This document shows, in pieces, positions 38,875 through 49,957 of a DNA stretch of 64,000 nucleotides. The notes below the pieces were generated by a model that had not been told where the DNA came from, did not search any database, and worked only from the letters and a program-made list of their open reading frames with translations. This stretch comes from Paracoccaceae bacterium. Lineage in GTDB: Bacteria > Pseudomonadota > Alphaproteobacteria > Rhodobacterales > Rhodobacteraceae. The stretch spans positions 186,001-250,000 of the forward strand of contig JALHOL010000005.1 of the NCBI GenBank assembly GCA_022843025.1. The letters are read 5' to 3'. Both the position numbers and the translations under genes were made by a program. Positions within the stretch are counted from its first letter, which is position 1. Each line of letters begins with the position of its first letter.

Positions 38875-38903
38875 TCTGTAGCAGAGGTCCACCAAGCCCG
38901 CAA
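38875..38903 (-). promoter_or_regulatory. Candidate promoter of the atp operon
   Basis: On the minus strand TTGCGG (38898-38903), 17 bases, TACAGA (38875-38880), about 104 bases before the atpH start. A second TTGACA box lies closer (minus strand) but lacks a -10. Confidence 0.4.
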
Positions 38904-39114
38904 CCGGGAAGGTCGCGCCAACGTGATTGTTCCACGCAGCTTTTACAAAGCCCCGCACCACCCCCGCCCCGCCTGCGGCTTTTTGCATCAGGCAAAGGCG
39001 CCGTCCGGCCGCCCCATCCCCATGCCGCAGCGCAGAATCGGCCCCCACTCTGCGGCAAGATGCAATGCGGGACATGGGCGCCCCGCGACAGTGTCACCCG
39101 CCCCCGCCTTGCCC

Positions 39115-39145
39115 CTTCATCTTGGCCCCAAATACCCCGGGGGGA
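39115..39145 (+). repeat. Dispersed repeat, CATCTTGGC..CAAATACCC family, copy 3
   Basis: CCTTCATCTTGGCCCCAAATACCCC core with one extra C compared with the copy at 31581, then a G-rich run. It lies 3' of the methyltransferase gene. Confidence 0.65.
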
Positions 39146-39224
39146 GGGCGCGGCACGCGACCGGGGGGCTGGCCCCCCTCACGCCCGCAGCGCGCGGCAC
39201 GCGCGATGCGGGGAAAATGTCTCA

Positions 39225-39250
39225 TGCCGTCCCCGCCTGCGGGGGCGGCA
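39225..39250 (-). terminator. Terminator-like hairpin after the methyltransferase gene
   Basis: An 11-bp stem with one G-T wobble, TGCCGTCCCCG (39225-39235) with 39240-39250. Minus-strand sequence after it contains ATTTT. Located 41 bases beyond the stop. Confidence 0.5.
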
Positions 39251-39290
39251 TTCCTTTGGATTTCGGGCATCAAGACATCGGCCCGCAAGA

Positions 39291-40073
39291 TCACTCGCGC
39301 TCGCGCGTCACCCCCGGCATCTGGTTCATCGCGGGTTCAGGCACGCCCTTGCCCACGCCTTCCAGCACCTTCAAAGGCCGCCGCGCCAGTGCACTCAACC
39401 CCCCGCGTGTGGGGGCGTAAACCTGCTTCATAGCCTCCACCATCAGCACGCCGCCTGCCAGCCACGGCCCAAAGCGCCGCCCCAGCCCTTCCCAGAAATC
39501 CGCCGTACGCAGCCAGAACCGGCTTTGCGATGGCGGGGTGAACAAGGCCGCGCAGGTGCGTTCCGGCGTAAAGCCGTGCCGCTTCAACTGCGCCTCCAGC
39601 TGCGTCATCGAATAGGGGCGGCCAAAACCGAACGGCGTGATATCCCGCCGCGACCACAGCCCCGATCGGTTCGGCACCACGATCAGCGCCTTCCCCCCCG
39701 GCCCCAGCACGCGATGCGCCTCTTCCAGCACGGCACTGGGATGTTCCGATGTCTCCAGCCCATGCATCAGCACCAGCCGGTCCACCATACCCGTCGGCAC
39801 CGGCCAATAGGTTTCCTCACACAATACGCTGACATTCTCCATCCCCGCAGGCCAGGGCATCACCCCCTGCGGGCCGGGCATCAGCCCGATCACCCTGCGG
39901 CTCTCGGTCAGATAGGGGCGCAAGAGCGGCACCGCAAAGCCGAACCCCGCCACCGTATGTCCCTGCTGCACCGGCCACAGCCGCAGCACCTGATCGCGGA
40001 TCGCCCGCTGCGCCACGCGGCCAAGCTGCGTGCGATAATAGAAGTTCCGCAGATCGAGCACATCAAGGTGCAT
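39291..40073 (-). CDS. Class I SAM-dependent methyltransferase
   Basis: 260 aa. The N-terminal start [20 protein letters not shown] and the core [40 protein letters not shown] are typical of a conserved alphaproteobacterial methyltransferase next to gloB. The usual glycine motif is modified ([14 protein letters not shown]). Substrate unknown. ATG at 40073 (family N-terminus); divergent from gloB by 62 bases. Confidence 0.88.
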   Translation of the reverse strand: MHLDVLDLRNFYYRTQLGRVAQRAIRDQVLRLWPVQQGHTVAGFGFAVPLLRPYLTESRRVIGLMPGPQGVMPWPAGMENVSVLCEETYWPVPTGMVDRLVLMHGLETSEHPSAVLEEAHRVLGPGGKALIVVPNRSGLWSRRDITPFGFGRPYSMTQLEAQLKRHGFTPERTCAALFTPPSQSRFWLRTADFWEGLGRRFGPWLAGGVLMVEAMKQVYAPTRGGLSALARRPLKVLEGVGKGVPEPAMNQMPGVTRERE

Positions 40074-40135
40074 TGCGCTTGGCTTCCCCGCCGGTCCAGT
40101 CTGGGCGCAGCATAGCGAAACACGGATCAAAGACC

Positions 40136-40903
40136 ATGCCGCTCGAACTCGTCACCATCCCCTGCCTGTCGGACAACTACGCCTATCTGATCCACGATCC
40201 CGAAACCGGCGCAACGGCGGTGGTCGATGTCCCCGATGCCGCGCCGATCCTCGCTGCCCTGGGGGAACGCGGCTGGGCCCTCACCGACATCTGGCTCACC
40301 CATCACCATTCCGATCACATCCAGGGCGTGGCCGACCTGCGCGCCGCCACGGGCGCGCGCGTCACCGGGGCGGCTGCGGATTCCCACCGCCTGCCCCCGC
40401 TTGACCACGCCCTGCCGGATGAGGCGAGCTTCCCTTTCGGCGGCCATCCCGTCCACGCCTTCCCCGTTCCCGGCCACACCATTGGCCACATCGCCTTTCA
40501 CATCCCCGCTGCCGCCCTTGCCTTCACCGGCGACAGCCTGATGTCCGCCGGCTGCGGCCGCCTGTTCGAGGGCACGCCCGCCCAGATGCACGCCTCGCTG
40601 ACCCGCCTCGCCGCGCTGCCGCCGCAAACCCTCATCTGCTCGGGCCACGAATACACCGCCTCCAACATCCGTTTCGCCCTGACCCTTGAACCCGGCAACG
40701 CCGCGCTTATCTCCAGAAGCAATCGGGTGTCAGTGGCGCGCGGAGAAGACCGTCCCACCGTCCCCGTTGCTCTTTCCGAAGAACTGGAAACCAACCCCTT
40801 CCTGCGTGCGCATCTGCCCGACCTGAAAGCCGCGATTGGCCAGCCAAATGCCAGCGCTGAAGCCGCTTTCGCCGAAATCCGGGCCCGCAAGGACAGGTTC
40901 TGA
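40136..40903 (+). CDS. gloB: Hydroxyacylglutathione hydrolase (glyoxalase II)
   Basis: 255 aa. It hydrolyses S-D-lactoylglutathione. The zinc motif THHHSDH is at 55-61, further ligands in [11 protein letters not shown] and [17 protein letters not shown], and the C-terminal substrate part has [10 protein letters not shown] at 40136. It may be transcribed with clpA, 167 bases downstream. Confidence 0.95.
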   Translation: MPLELVTIPCLSDNYAYLIHDPETGATAVVDVPDAAPILAALGERGWALTDIWLTHHHSDHIQGVADLRAATGARVTGAAADSHRLPPLDHALPDEASFPFGGHPVHAFPVPGHTIGHIAFHIPAAALAFTGDSLMSAGCGRLFEGTPAQMHASLTRLAALPPQTLICSGHEYTASNIRFALTLEPGNAALISRSNRVSVARGEDRPTVPVALSEELETNPFLRAHLPDLKAAIGQPNASAEAAFAEIRARKDRF

Positions 40904-41070
40904 CCAAACTCTGCATCTTGCCGGTCACTTTTTGCGGCAAGCCTGCAGCAAACCGCAACGGAACCCAAAAAACCCTTGAAGTGCGGCGAAATAAGCCGAA
41001 CTCTGAGGGGCATGAGGCCGCGGTTCGGCGGGCAATCCCCGCGAACCCTGATGAACAGGAGCACCAGAAC

Positions 41071-43388
<2,318 letters not shown>

Positions 43389-43392
<4 letters not shown>

Positions 43393-44351
43393 TCCGCCAC
43401 GCGGCAATCGTGACATTGGCCCTCGCCGTTCCGGCGGGGGCCTTTGACTTTGGCCAACCCATCGCCTGCACCCTTGGGGTGGATTGCCATATCCAGAACC
43501 ATTTCGACCGCGATCCCGGACCCGGCACGGCGGATGTGGCTTGCGGCCACCTCACCTATAATGGCCATGACGGCACCGATTTCGCCCTGCCCACATTGGC
43601 CGCCATGCAGGCGGGCGTGGCGGTGCTGGCCGCCGCCCCCGGCACCGTGCGCGGCATCCGCGACGGGATGCCCGATATCGCCATCTCCGACCCCGCCGCC
43701 CCCGCCTTGCAGGGCCGCGATTGCGGCAATGGCATCGCCATTGACCATGGCGATGGCTGGGAAACCCAGTATTGCCACATGAAACAGGGCAGCCTGCGCG
43801 TGCAACCCGGCGACAGGGTGGTAGCGGGGCAGGAAATCGGCCTTGTCGGCCTGTCGGGCAACACGGAATTTCCCCATGTCCATCTGGCGATCCGCAAGGA
43901 TGGGGTGGAACTTGATCCCTTTGCCCCCGACGCCGCCGCCACCTGTGGCGCACCTGCCGATGATCCGCTCTGGGCAGACCCCATCGCCTATGATCCTTTC
44001 GGCTTTACCGCCACTGGCTTCGCCACCGCCATCCCCGAGTTTTCAGCGATCAAGGCAGGCCTCCCCTCCCCCGCCGCCCTGCCCACCGACGCCCCCGCTC
44101 TGGTGATCTGGGCCGCCTATTTCGGCCCCCACGCGGGCGACCAACTCACGCTTTCGATAACCGGCCCGCAAGGCGAGGTGATAAGCCAGACCATCGCCAT
44201 AGACCGCACCCAGGCCCTCGCCTTCCGCGCCATCGGCAAACGCCTGCCCCCCGGCGGCTGGCCTGCGGGGGATTACAGCGGCGCGGTGGTGATGATGCGC
44301 GGTGCCGATGAACTGGGCCGTGAAGCGATCACGATCACCCTCACACCCTGA
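43389..44351 (+). CDS. M23 family metallopeptidase (LytM type), secreted
   Basis: 320 aa. A signal peptide (about 1-18, ending PAGA) precedes the peptidase domain. Zinc ligands are His60 and Asp64 in GHDGTDF and His165 in FPHVHLAI (His163 as catalytic). Cys pairs (27/33, 52/112, and others) suggest disulfides in the periplasm. The C-terminal part (about 195-320) is a beta-rich domain. It should cut peptidoglycan cross-links. Starts in the clpA stop. Confidence 0.92.
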
Positions 44352-44361
44352 CCGCGCGCCC

Positions 44362-44405
44362 CAAAATTCTTCGAAGAATTTTGCAAATTCCTTCCAAGGA
44401 ATTTG
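44362..44405. repeat. Two abutting perfect palindromes (hairpin cluster 4)
   Basis: CAAAATTCTTC and its complement at 44362-44383, then CAAATTCCTT/AAGGAATTTG with loop CC at 44384-44405, right after the M23 stop. Same length (22 bp each) and contact as the pair at 9927-9970. Confidence 0.88.
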
Positions 44406-44435
44406 GCCCCATTCGGCACCAGCGCACGCTTAACC

Positions 44436-44516
44436 ATGAATCGGCCCCGCGCCCTGCCCATATTTGTATGCACAACTGTCTGCACCACCATCTGCACCGG
44501 GCGCTGCACGGCCAAA
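44436..44516 (+). repeat. 12-bp-period TGCAC repeat (Cys-Thr element A)
   Basis: TGCAC occurs at 44469, 44481, 44493 and 44505, exactly 12 bases apart. In the plus frame from the ATG at 44436 this reads CTTVCTTICTGRCTAK. The ATG itself overlaps a TTAACCAT box (44430-44437). The frame stays open far into the antisense of the next gene, so coding is uncertain. A related element is at 62165-62280, also between convergent genes. Confidence 0.55.
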
Positions 44517-44546
44517 ACCCCGCAAGCCCCTGTCAGAAAAGCAGAA

Positions 44547-46139
44547 TTAACGCTCGGTCAGCTTCAATTCGATCCGCCGGTTCTGCGCCCGCGCCGCCGC
44601 ATCGTCGCCCGCCGCCACGGGCCGGTATTCGCCAAACCCTGTCGCCGCCAGACGCTCGGGCGGGAAGCCAAGGCTTTCCTGCATGTAGCGCACAACCGAC
44701 AGCGCGCGCCCTTGCGACAGTTCCCAGTTGTCGCTGAACTCCCCCGCACCCGACAGCGGCACGTCGTCAGTATGGCCGTCCACGCGGATGATCCAGTCGA
44801 TCTCGGGCGGGATATCCCCCCTGATTTCGTTCAGGATTTCCACCACCCCGGCAATCTGTGCCTGCCCTTCCGGGGCCAGTTCCGCCGCGCCGGGCTGGAA
44901 CAGCACCTCGCTAGAGAACAGGAAGCGGTCGCCCACCACCCGCACACCTTCGCGCCCGTCCAGCAGTTCCGACAGCTTGCCAAAGAACTCTGACCGATAC
45001 CGCGCCAGATCGGCATTTTCCGCCGCCAGCCGCGCCGCCTCGGCCGCTTCCAACTCTGCCCGCCGCCGCTGCTCTGCCGCCACCTGCGCCAAGGCCGCGT
45101 TCAACTGCGTGCCCAGCGATTCCATCTGCACCTGCGCCGCCTCATCCCGCGCCGCGCTCTCATCCAGGATGGATTGCAACTGCGCCAGTTGCGACCGCAG
45201 CGCCCCGATCTGTTCGTTCAGCAGTGCCACTTTCCGCTCTGCTTCCAATGACTTGGATTGTTCCTCGGTCAGCGCGCGCTCTGCCGCCACCAGCGCCGCA
45301 TCGCGCGAATCCTGCCCTTCGACCGCCCGCGCCGCATCGGTCTGCGCGGCGGCCAACAGCGTCAGCGTCTCCTCCGCGCGCTTTCTCTGTTCTTCCAGCG
45401 CCAGCGTCATCGCCGCCAATTCGTCATCCGCGCCCTTCAGCCGATCCCGCAATTCCTCCAACGCCGCCGCATCCACCAGACGCGCGGCTTCCGCCTCGGA
45501 CAGTTGCGCCTCGGCCCCCTGTGCCCGGCTTTGCAGGCTGGCTATCAGCGCCTCCACCGCCGCCCGCCGCGCCGCCATCAGACGGGCCGCTTCGGCATTG
45601 GCATCCACCTCATCGCGCGCCTTGGCCAGCGCAAGCTGCATCGCCTCTTGCTCGGAAATCAGCCTTTTCTGCGCATCTTCAAGCTCTTGGACAGAGGCGG
45701 TCAGTTCCGTCACCTGCCCCCGCGCCGCATCGCGTTCGGCCAGCAGCGATGCCACCTGCGCCTCGAAACTCGCGATCCGCCCCTGCGCATCGGCCAGCGC
45801 ACCCTGCGCGGTGGACAACTGCCCCGTCAGGGTGGTGATCAGCGTCGCCTGCCGCTCCCCCTCTGCCTCGGCGGCGGTGAGCGAGGCGGTCAACTGCCCC
45901 ACCTGTGTCTCCAACCCCGCCGCGCGCTGGCGTTCCAACCCCAGCTGATCGGCCAGTTGCGCGATCTGGTCGGTCAGGCTGTCCAGCTCATTCGATTGCG
46001 TGGTGATCGTGTCGCGCAACACGACCTGCATCACGGTAAAGATGGTCAGCACGAACATCATCACCATCAGCAGCGTCGTCACCGCATCCACAAAGCCCGG
46101 CCAGATGATGGATGAATCGCGGCGGCTGCGCAGGGCCAT
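44547..46139 (-). CDS. MotB/ExbD-like stator with long coiled coil and OmpA domain
   Basis: 530 aa. One N-terminal membrane helix (VDAVTTLLMVMMFVLTIFTV, 17-36) carries Asp18, at the place of the proton-binding Asp of MotB and ExbD. Residues about 45-385 form an unbroken heptad-type coiled coil rich in Ala, Leu, Glu and Gln. A C-terminal OmpA peptidoglycan-binding domain (about 395-530) has VDGHTDDVPLSG (453-464), LSQGRALSVVRYM and ATGFGEYRPVA...NRRIELKL. It should anchor a proton-driven motor to the wall. It lies 3 bases after the MotA/ExbB-like gene. Confidence 0.9.
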   Translation of the reverse strand: MALRSRRDSSIIWPGFVDAVTTLLMVMMFVLTIFTVMQVVLRDTITTQSNELDSLTDQIAQLADQLGLERQRAAGLETQVGQLTASLTAAEAEGERQATLITTLTGQLSTAQGALADAQGRIASFEAQVASLLAERDAARGQVTELTASVQELEDAQKRLISEQEAMQLALAKARDEVDANAEAARLMAARRAAVEALIASLQSRAQGAEAQLSEAEAARLVDAAALEELRDRLKGADDELAAMTLALEEQRKRAEETLTLLAAAQTDAARAVEGQDSRDAALVAAERALTEEQSKSLEAERKVALLNEQIGALRSQLAQLQSILDESAARDEAAQVQMESLGTQLNAALAQVAAEQRRRAELEAAEAARLAAENADLARYRSEFFGKLSELLDGREGVRVVGDRFLFSSEVLFQPGAAELAPEGQAQIAGVVEILNEIRGDIPPEIDWIIRVDGHTDDVPLSGAGEFSDNWELSQGRALSVVRYMQESLGFPPERLAATGFGEYRPVAAGDDAAARAQNRRIELKLTER

Positions 46140-46142
46140 GCC

Positions 46143-47327
46143 TTACCCCCGCCCGACCGTGCCGCGCGACAATTGCCGGATCGCCGCCGTCAATGCCCCG
46201 ATATCCCCGCGCAGATCGGCCAGAGATTCCTGCCGCCCGGCCGACATTTCCTCAAGGATTTTCAACAGTTGCACATCAATCGACCGCAGGCGCATCCGGC
46301 TTTCGGCATCCGCCCCCATCGCGCCCGATGCGGCATCGCCCGATACTGCCGCGATCAACCGTTCCTGCCCTTCGGCAATCCGCGCCAAGGCCGCAGCCAT
46401 ATCTCCACCCCCGCCCCCTTCGCGCCGTTCGGCCAGCTTGGTGATGGCGCGGGCCAGATCGTCGATCTTGTCCTCGACCATCACCCGCGTGATATCGGAT
46501 TGGGTATAAAGCGATTGCAGCGCATCCATCTGCGCCTGCACCTGATCCAGAACCGCCGCCATCGCCGCCGTATCGCCACCCTCGCCATCACCCGATGACA
46601 GGCTGACCCGCGTGATCGACGACAGCCATTCCTCCAGTTCGCGGAAGAACCGGTTCTGACCGTGGCCTGCAAACAGTTCCAGAAGGCCGATCACCAGCGA
46701 TCCCGCCAGCCCCAGAAGCGATGAGGAAAACGCCGTCCCCATCCCGCCCAACTGGCTTTCCAGCCCCGACATCAGCTTTTCAAAAACCTGCAACCCCGTT
46801 TCGCCATCCTGCGGGGCGAGCGAGCGGATGGTTTCCACCACCGCCGGAACCGTGGTCGCCAGACCATAGAATGTGCCCAGAAGACCAAGGAAAACCAACA
46901 GGTTGCCCATATAGCGCGTGATATCCCGCGCCTCATCTATCCGCGTCGACACCGATTCCAGGATGGACCGTGACGATGACGCCGATATCTGCATCTTTGC
47001 CCCGCGCGACCGCAGAAGCGAAGCCAGCGGCGCCAGAAGGCGCGGCGGCTTGGTCGCATCATGGCCCGGAACGTGGCGAACGAAATCCTCGATCCAGCTG
47101 ACCGATTGCGCAAGGATCAACACCTGCCAGAAACAGGTCAGCACCCCGAACAGGAACACCGCCGCGATGAACCCGTTCAGCAGCACATTGGCCTGCAGAA
47201 TTTCGGCCACCTGCGTGTGGATCAGCCATGCCCCGCTGCCCACCAGCACCAGCACGATCAGCATCGACACGATCTGCCGGATCGGTTGGCTGAAGGTTGG
47301 TGACGCCTCTGCGCGTGTCTTGTCCAT
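46143..47327 (-). CDS. MotA/TolQ/ExbB-like proton channel protein
   Basis: 394 aa. Four membrane helices: about 18-37 (RQIVSMLIVLVLVGSGAWL), 49-75, 140-162 (YMGNLLVFLGLLGTFYGLAT) and 197-220 (GTAFSSSLLGLAGSLVIGLL). The third and fourth with GLLGTFYGL and T.FSS.LLGL.GS are the MotA/TolQ/ExbB core. A cytosolic tail of about 170 residues with predicted coiled coil follows (LDQVQAQMDALQSLYTQSD). No flagellar, Tol or TonB gene is near. Start ATG 47327 has AGGA upstream. Function unknown; pair with the next gene. Confidence 0.9.
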   Translation of the reverse strand: MDKTRAEASPTFSQPIRQIVSMLIVLVLVGSGAWLIHTQVAEILQANVLLNGFIAAVFLFGVLTCFWQVLILAQSVSWIEDFVRHVPGHDATKPPRLLAPLASLLRSRGAKMQISASSSRSILESVSTRIDEARDITRYMGNLLVFLGLLGTFYGLATTVPAVVETIRSLAPQDGETGLQVFEKLMSGLESQLGGMGTAFSSSLLGLAGSLVIGLLELFAGHGQNRFFRELEEWLSSITRVSLSSGDGEGGDTAAMAAVLDQVQAQMDALQSLYTQSDITRVMVEDKIDDLARAITKLAERREGGGGGDMAAALARIAEGQERLIAAVSGDAASGAMGADAESRMRLRSIDVQLLKILEEMSAGRQESLADLRGDIGALTAAIRQLSRGTVGRG

Positions 47328-47405
47328 CCGTCCTGCCCGTACCCAGTCTATGTCTTGCCCGCGTTCACCATAACAGGCCAATTGCCCCTGCCAAGCCAGC
47401 GCAGA

Positions 47406-47954
47406 TCAGCCTTCCGTCATCAACACGATGGCGCGCACCCTGTCTGCCAGCCAATCCAGATCGGCATCGGCAATGCCAAGCTCGGCCAGGTGCGCGGCGG
47501 TGGACCACAAGTAATCGCGGTTTGGTCCCCGCCCGCCGATGGCGCGGGCGATGATCTGCGCCTGTTCCTCCAGCGCCAACCCGCCGCAATACTGCACATG
47601 GACCGGGTCGATCACATAGGCCAGCGCCCGCACCCCGCGCCCATCCGCCAGCCGCAAGGGCAGCCATTCCTCGACATAGGCCGATGAGATCAACTCCCGT
47701 TCGCGCAGCGCCGCAAGGGTGGCGTCCTCTTCCCCCGGTTCCACGCGAAAGGCCACGCCGTCGCAATGCGCGCCCCCGGCCCGGTCCAACGCCAGCACCA
47801 ATCCGGGCGCATCAACCGTCCCGCGATGGTGGATCGACCGCATGCAAAAGGACCGGTGCCACCCATCCAGCCGCGCCACAGCGCGTTCGGCCACGGCAAA
47901 GCCGGGATGCCAGATCAGCGACCCATAGCCGAAGACCCATAACGGTTCCGTCAT
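47406..47954 (-). CDS. Gamma-glutamylcyclotransferase (ChaC-like)
   Basis: 182 aa. It starts with VFGYGSLIWHPGF (7-19), the ChaC substrate loop, and contains RSFCMRSIHHRGT and LISSAYVEEW with the catalytic Glu. ChaC enzymes degrade glutathione to 5-oxoproline and Cys-Gly. Possibly upstream member of the motor operon, with a 78-base gap. ATG at 47954. Confidence 0.93.
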   Translation of the reverse strand: MTEPLWVFGYGSLIWHPGFAVAERAVARLDGWHRSFCMRSIHHRGTVDAPGLVLALDRAGGAHCDGVAFRVEPGEEDATLAALRERELISSAYVEEWLPLRLADGRGVRALAYVIDPVHVQYCGGLALEEQAQIIARAIGGRGPNRDYLWSTAAHLAELGIADADLDWLADRVRAIVLMTEG

Positions 47955-48017
47955 CCACTGGCCCTCCCTTCACCCCCCCTGTAAACAGCAGGGAAGACGC
48001 GAAGAAAAGGGTGCAAG

Positions 48018-49010
48018 ATGCGTGCAGTTTTGGTGATTGTCCTTGTTTTGGCCGGCCTTTGGGGCGGCTACTGGTTCGTGGGATCGCGGGCGATGGATCA
48101 GGCGGCGACCGGCTGGTTCGCCGCGCAGCAGGGCCGCCCGCTTCTGGCCGAACAGCAGGGCATCACTGTCTCCGGCTTTCCCAACCGCTTTGACCTGACG
48201 GTGACCGCACCCCGGCTGACCGATACCGAAACCGGCATCACCTGGGCCGCGCCTTTCGCGCAGGTCTTCATGATGAGCTGGAAACCCTGGCACGTCATCG
48301 CCACCCTGCCGCAGGAACAGACCGTCACCCTGCCGGGGCAGGAAGTGACGCTGACCTCCACCCTTATTCAGGGCAGCGTGATCGTCACCCCCGGCACCGC
48401 GCTGACGCTGGATCGCACCGCAATCACGGGTGATGGCCTTGCCCTGCGCTCCACTGCCGGGTGGGAGGTGGCGGCCACCTCGGCCCGCTTTGGCACCAGA
48501 CAGGCCACGGGCCGCGCCCTCGCGCATGAGGTGGGGCTGGAACTGACCACGCTCACCCCTGATGCCGGTTTCCGCATGGCGCTGGCGCAGCGGTCCGATC
48601 TGCCTGAACAGATTGATCTGGTCCGTCTGGACACGGTGCTGGGCCTGTCGGCCCCGCTCGACCGCCACGCCGCCACCACCCGCCCAAGGCTGACCGACAT
48701 CACCCTGCGCGAAGGTCTGCTGCGCTGGGGCGATCTTGTCCTGTCGGCGGAGGGCAGCCTGACCCCGGCCAGCGATGGCACGCCCGAAGGCCGGATCGAG
48801 ATCCGCGTTGAGAACTGGCGTGAACTGGTCCCAGTGCTCATTGCATCCGGGCTGGTGACTGAAGAGTCGTCGCAAACCGTCACCCGCGCTTTGGAGCTTT
48901 ATGCCCAGCAGGGCAGCGATCCCACGGTGTTGACGCTCCCGCTCAGCTTTCAGCAGGGCCGCATGAGCCTTGGCCCCCTGCCGCTTGGTCCCGCGCCGCG
49001 CATCTTTTAG
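48018..49010 (+). CDS. DUF2125 family protein
   Basis: 330 aa. One N-terminal membrane anchor or signal (VLVIVLVLAGLWGGYWFVGS) is followed by a large beta-rich part (QQGITVSGFPNRFDLTVTAP) typical of DUF2125. These are periplasmic proteins of unknown role in alphaproteobacteria; the repeat-like beta structure recalls AsmA-type lipid transfer proteins (inference). Convergent to the extensin-like gene with a 4-base overlap of the stops. Confidence 0.88.
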   Translation: MRAVLVIVLVLAGLWGGYWFVGSRAMDQAATGWFAAQQGRPLLAEQQGITVSGFPNRFDLTVTAPRLTDTETGITWAAPFAQVFMMSWKPWHVIATLPQEQTVTLPGQEVTLTSTLIQGSVIVTPGTALTLDRTAITGDGLALRSTAGWEVAATSARFGTRQATGRALAHEVGLELTTLTPDAGFRMALAQRSDLPEQIDLVRLDTVLGLSAPLDRHAATTRPRLTDITLREGLLRWGDLVLSAEGSLTPASDGTPEGRIEIRVENWRELVPVLIASGLVTEESSQTVTRALELYAQQGSDPTVLTLPLSFQQGRMSLGPLPLGPAPRIF

Positions 49011-49957
49011 CGGCAGTAAGACCCGTTGCGATGGGTTGCCGTGTCGAAATGCAGGTGATCTTCGTGATAGCCGTCCGATCCCGGCCCCAGCGTCGTGCCG
49101 AAAATCCCGCATGCCGCGCGATAGGCCTGCCGCATCTGGCGGTTATAATTCCCCGCCACCGACAGTTCACGCCCGTCGGACAGGATGAATCCGGAAATAT
49201 CAATCGCCTTGCCGCGCCCATGTTCGCTGATCTTGGCCCCGCGCACATTGTTGCGGGGGCGACAGATATAGCTTGCCGCAACGCGCAGCTCGACAACCTC
49301 TTGCCGCCCAAAGGCCGGGCGGACGCCTGCGTTGATCCAATCCTTCAACGCCGATGCCGTGGCGCAATCAATCGTGGCGGGCGTGGTCAGGCGGATGCCA
49401 TCCACTTGTGTCACCCGCACCGGTTCCGCGATCCCGCAGCCTTGCACCTTTGACGAAATCCGCGCCAGTTCCTCACCGCGGATGGCGCGGTCACCACAGA
49501 CAAAGCCATCGACCGGCGCTGCGCGTTCGGATTGTTCTTCGCGATCACGGCGCTGGAACAGCCCGCCGAACAGGCCGCCCCGCCTTTCGCGCTGTGCCGC
49601 CGGGGGCGGGTTCGCCGCCGCCACTTCGGTCACCGGGGCCGCGGCTTGCGGGGCCGCGCTGGCCCAGCTTTCCGGGCGCGCCCTTGGCCGCAGCACGGGC
49701 AGCGACAGCATCATCCCCGGCTGGGGCGGCAGCGCCTGCGTCTGCGGCAGCGCCTCTGCCGCCAGACGGGGGCGCGGTTTGGGGGCAATGGTGGGGACTG
49801 CTGCTGCCGCAACGGACGGGGCCGCCGCTTCTGGCGCCGGATCAACCTGCACGCCGGGGCGGGGCATGGGGCGGGGTGACGTCGTTACCTCTTGCGCCAT
49901 GGGCGCGCCCGCCAGAAGGGAAACCACAACACACAGGAACCCGGCACCGAAGCGCAT
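49007..49957 (-). CDS. Extensin-like D,D-peptidase-fold protein
   Basis: 316 aa. A signal peptide (1-21, ending APMAQ) is followed by a Pro/Ala-rich linker to about 145, then an extensin-like C-terminal domain (150-316) of the M15-type zinc peptidase fold: SEHGRGKAIDISGF gives His and Asp, HEDHLHFDTA the last His ligands. Two Cys pairs are probable. It likely acts on peptidoglycan. It follows tyrC with no gap. Confidence 0.9.
   Translation of the reverse strand: MRFGAGFLCVVVSLLAGAPMAQEVTTSPRPMPRPGVQVDPAPEAAAPSVAAAAVPTIAPKPRPRLAAEALPQTQALPPQPGMMLSLPVLRPRARPESWASAAPQAAAPVTEVAAANPPPAAQRERRGGLFGGLFQRRDREEQSERAAPVDGFVCGDRAIRGEELARISSKVQGCGIAEPVRVTQVDGIRLTTPATIDCATASALKDWINAGVRPAFGRQEVVELRVAASYICRPRNNVRGAKISEHGRGKAIDISGFILSDGRELSVAGNYNRQMRQAYRAACGIFGTTLGPGSDGYHEDHLHFDTATHRNGSYCR

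Larger units (their letters stand above)
38772..39290. other. 519-base intergenic region upstream of the atp operon
   Basis: I see no convincing gene. From left to right it holds the atpH leader and promoter candidate (38875-38903), a GC-rich stretch, a diverged dispersed repeat (39115-39145), a GGGGGG/CCCCCC hairpin (39163-39178) and a terminator-like hairpin of the methyltransferase gene (39225-39250). Long basic reading frames here on both strands lack ribosome sites. Confidence 0.6.

Noticed and set aside
38773..39075. 100-codon minus-strand frame upstream of atpH
   Set aside because: It overlaps the atp leader and promoter, has no ribosome site and looks like random GC-rich translation.
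44273..44515. 80-codon minus-strand frame (start MAVQRPVQMVVQ)
   Set aside because: It runs through the palindromes and the M23 gene antisense; the repeat content comes from the 12-bp TGCAC element rather than from a real protein.
44547..47327. Zorya anti-phage system (ZorAB)
   Set aside because: The MotA/MotB-like pair resembles ZorA/ZorB in design, but no zorC, zorD or zorE lies nearby, the neighbours are core genes, and the tail of the MotA-like protein is shorter than in ZorA.
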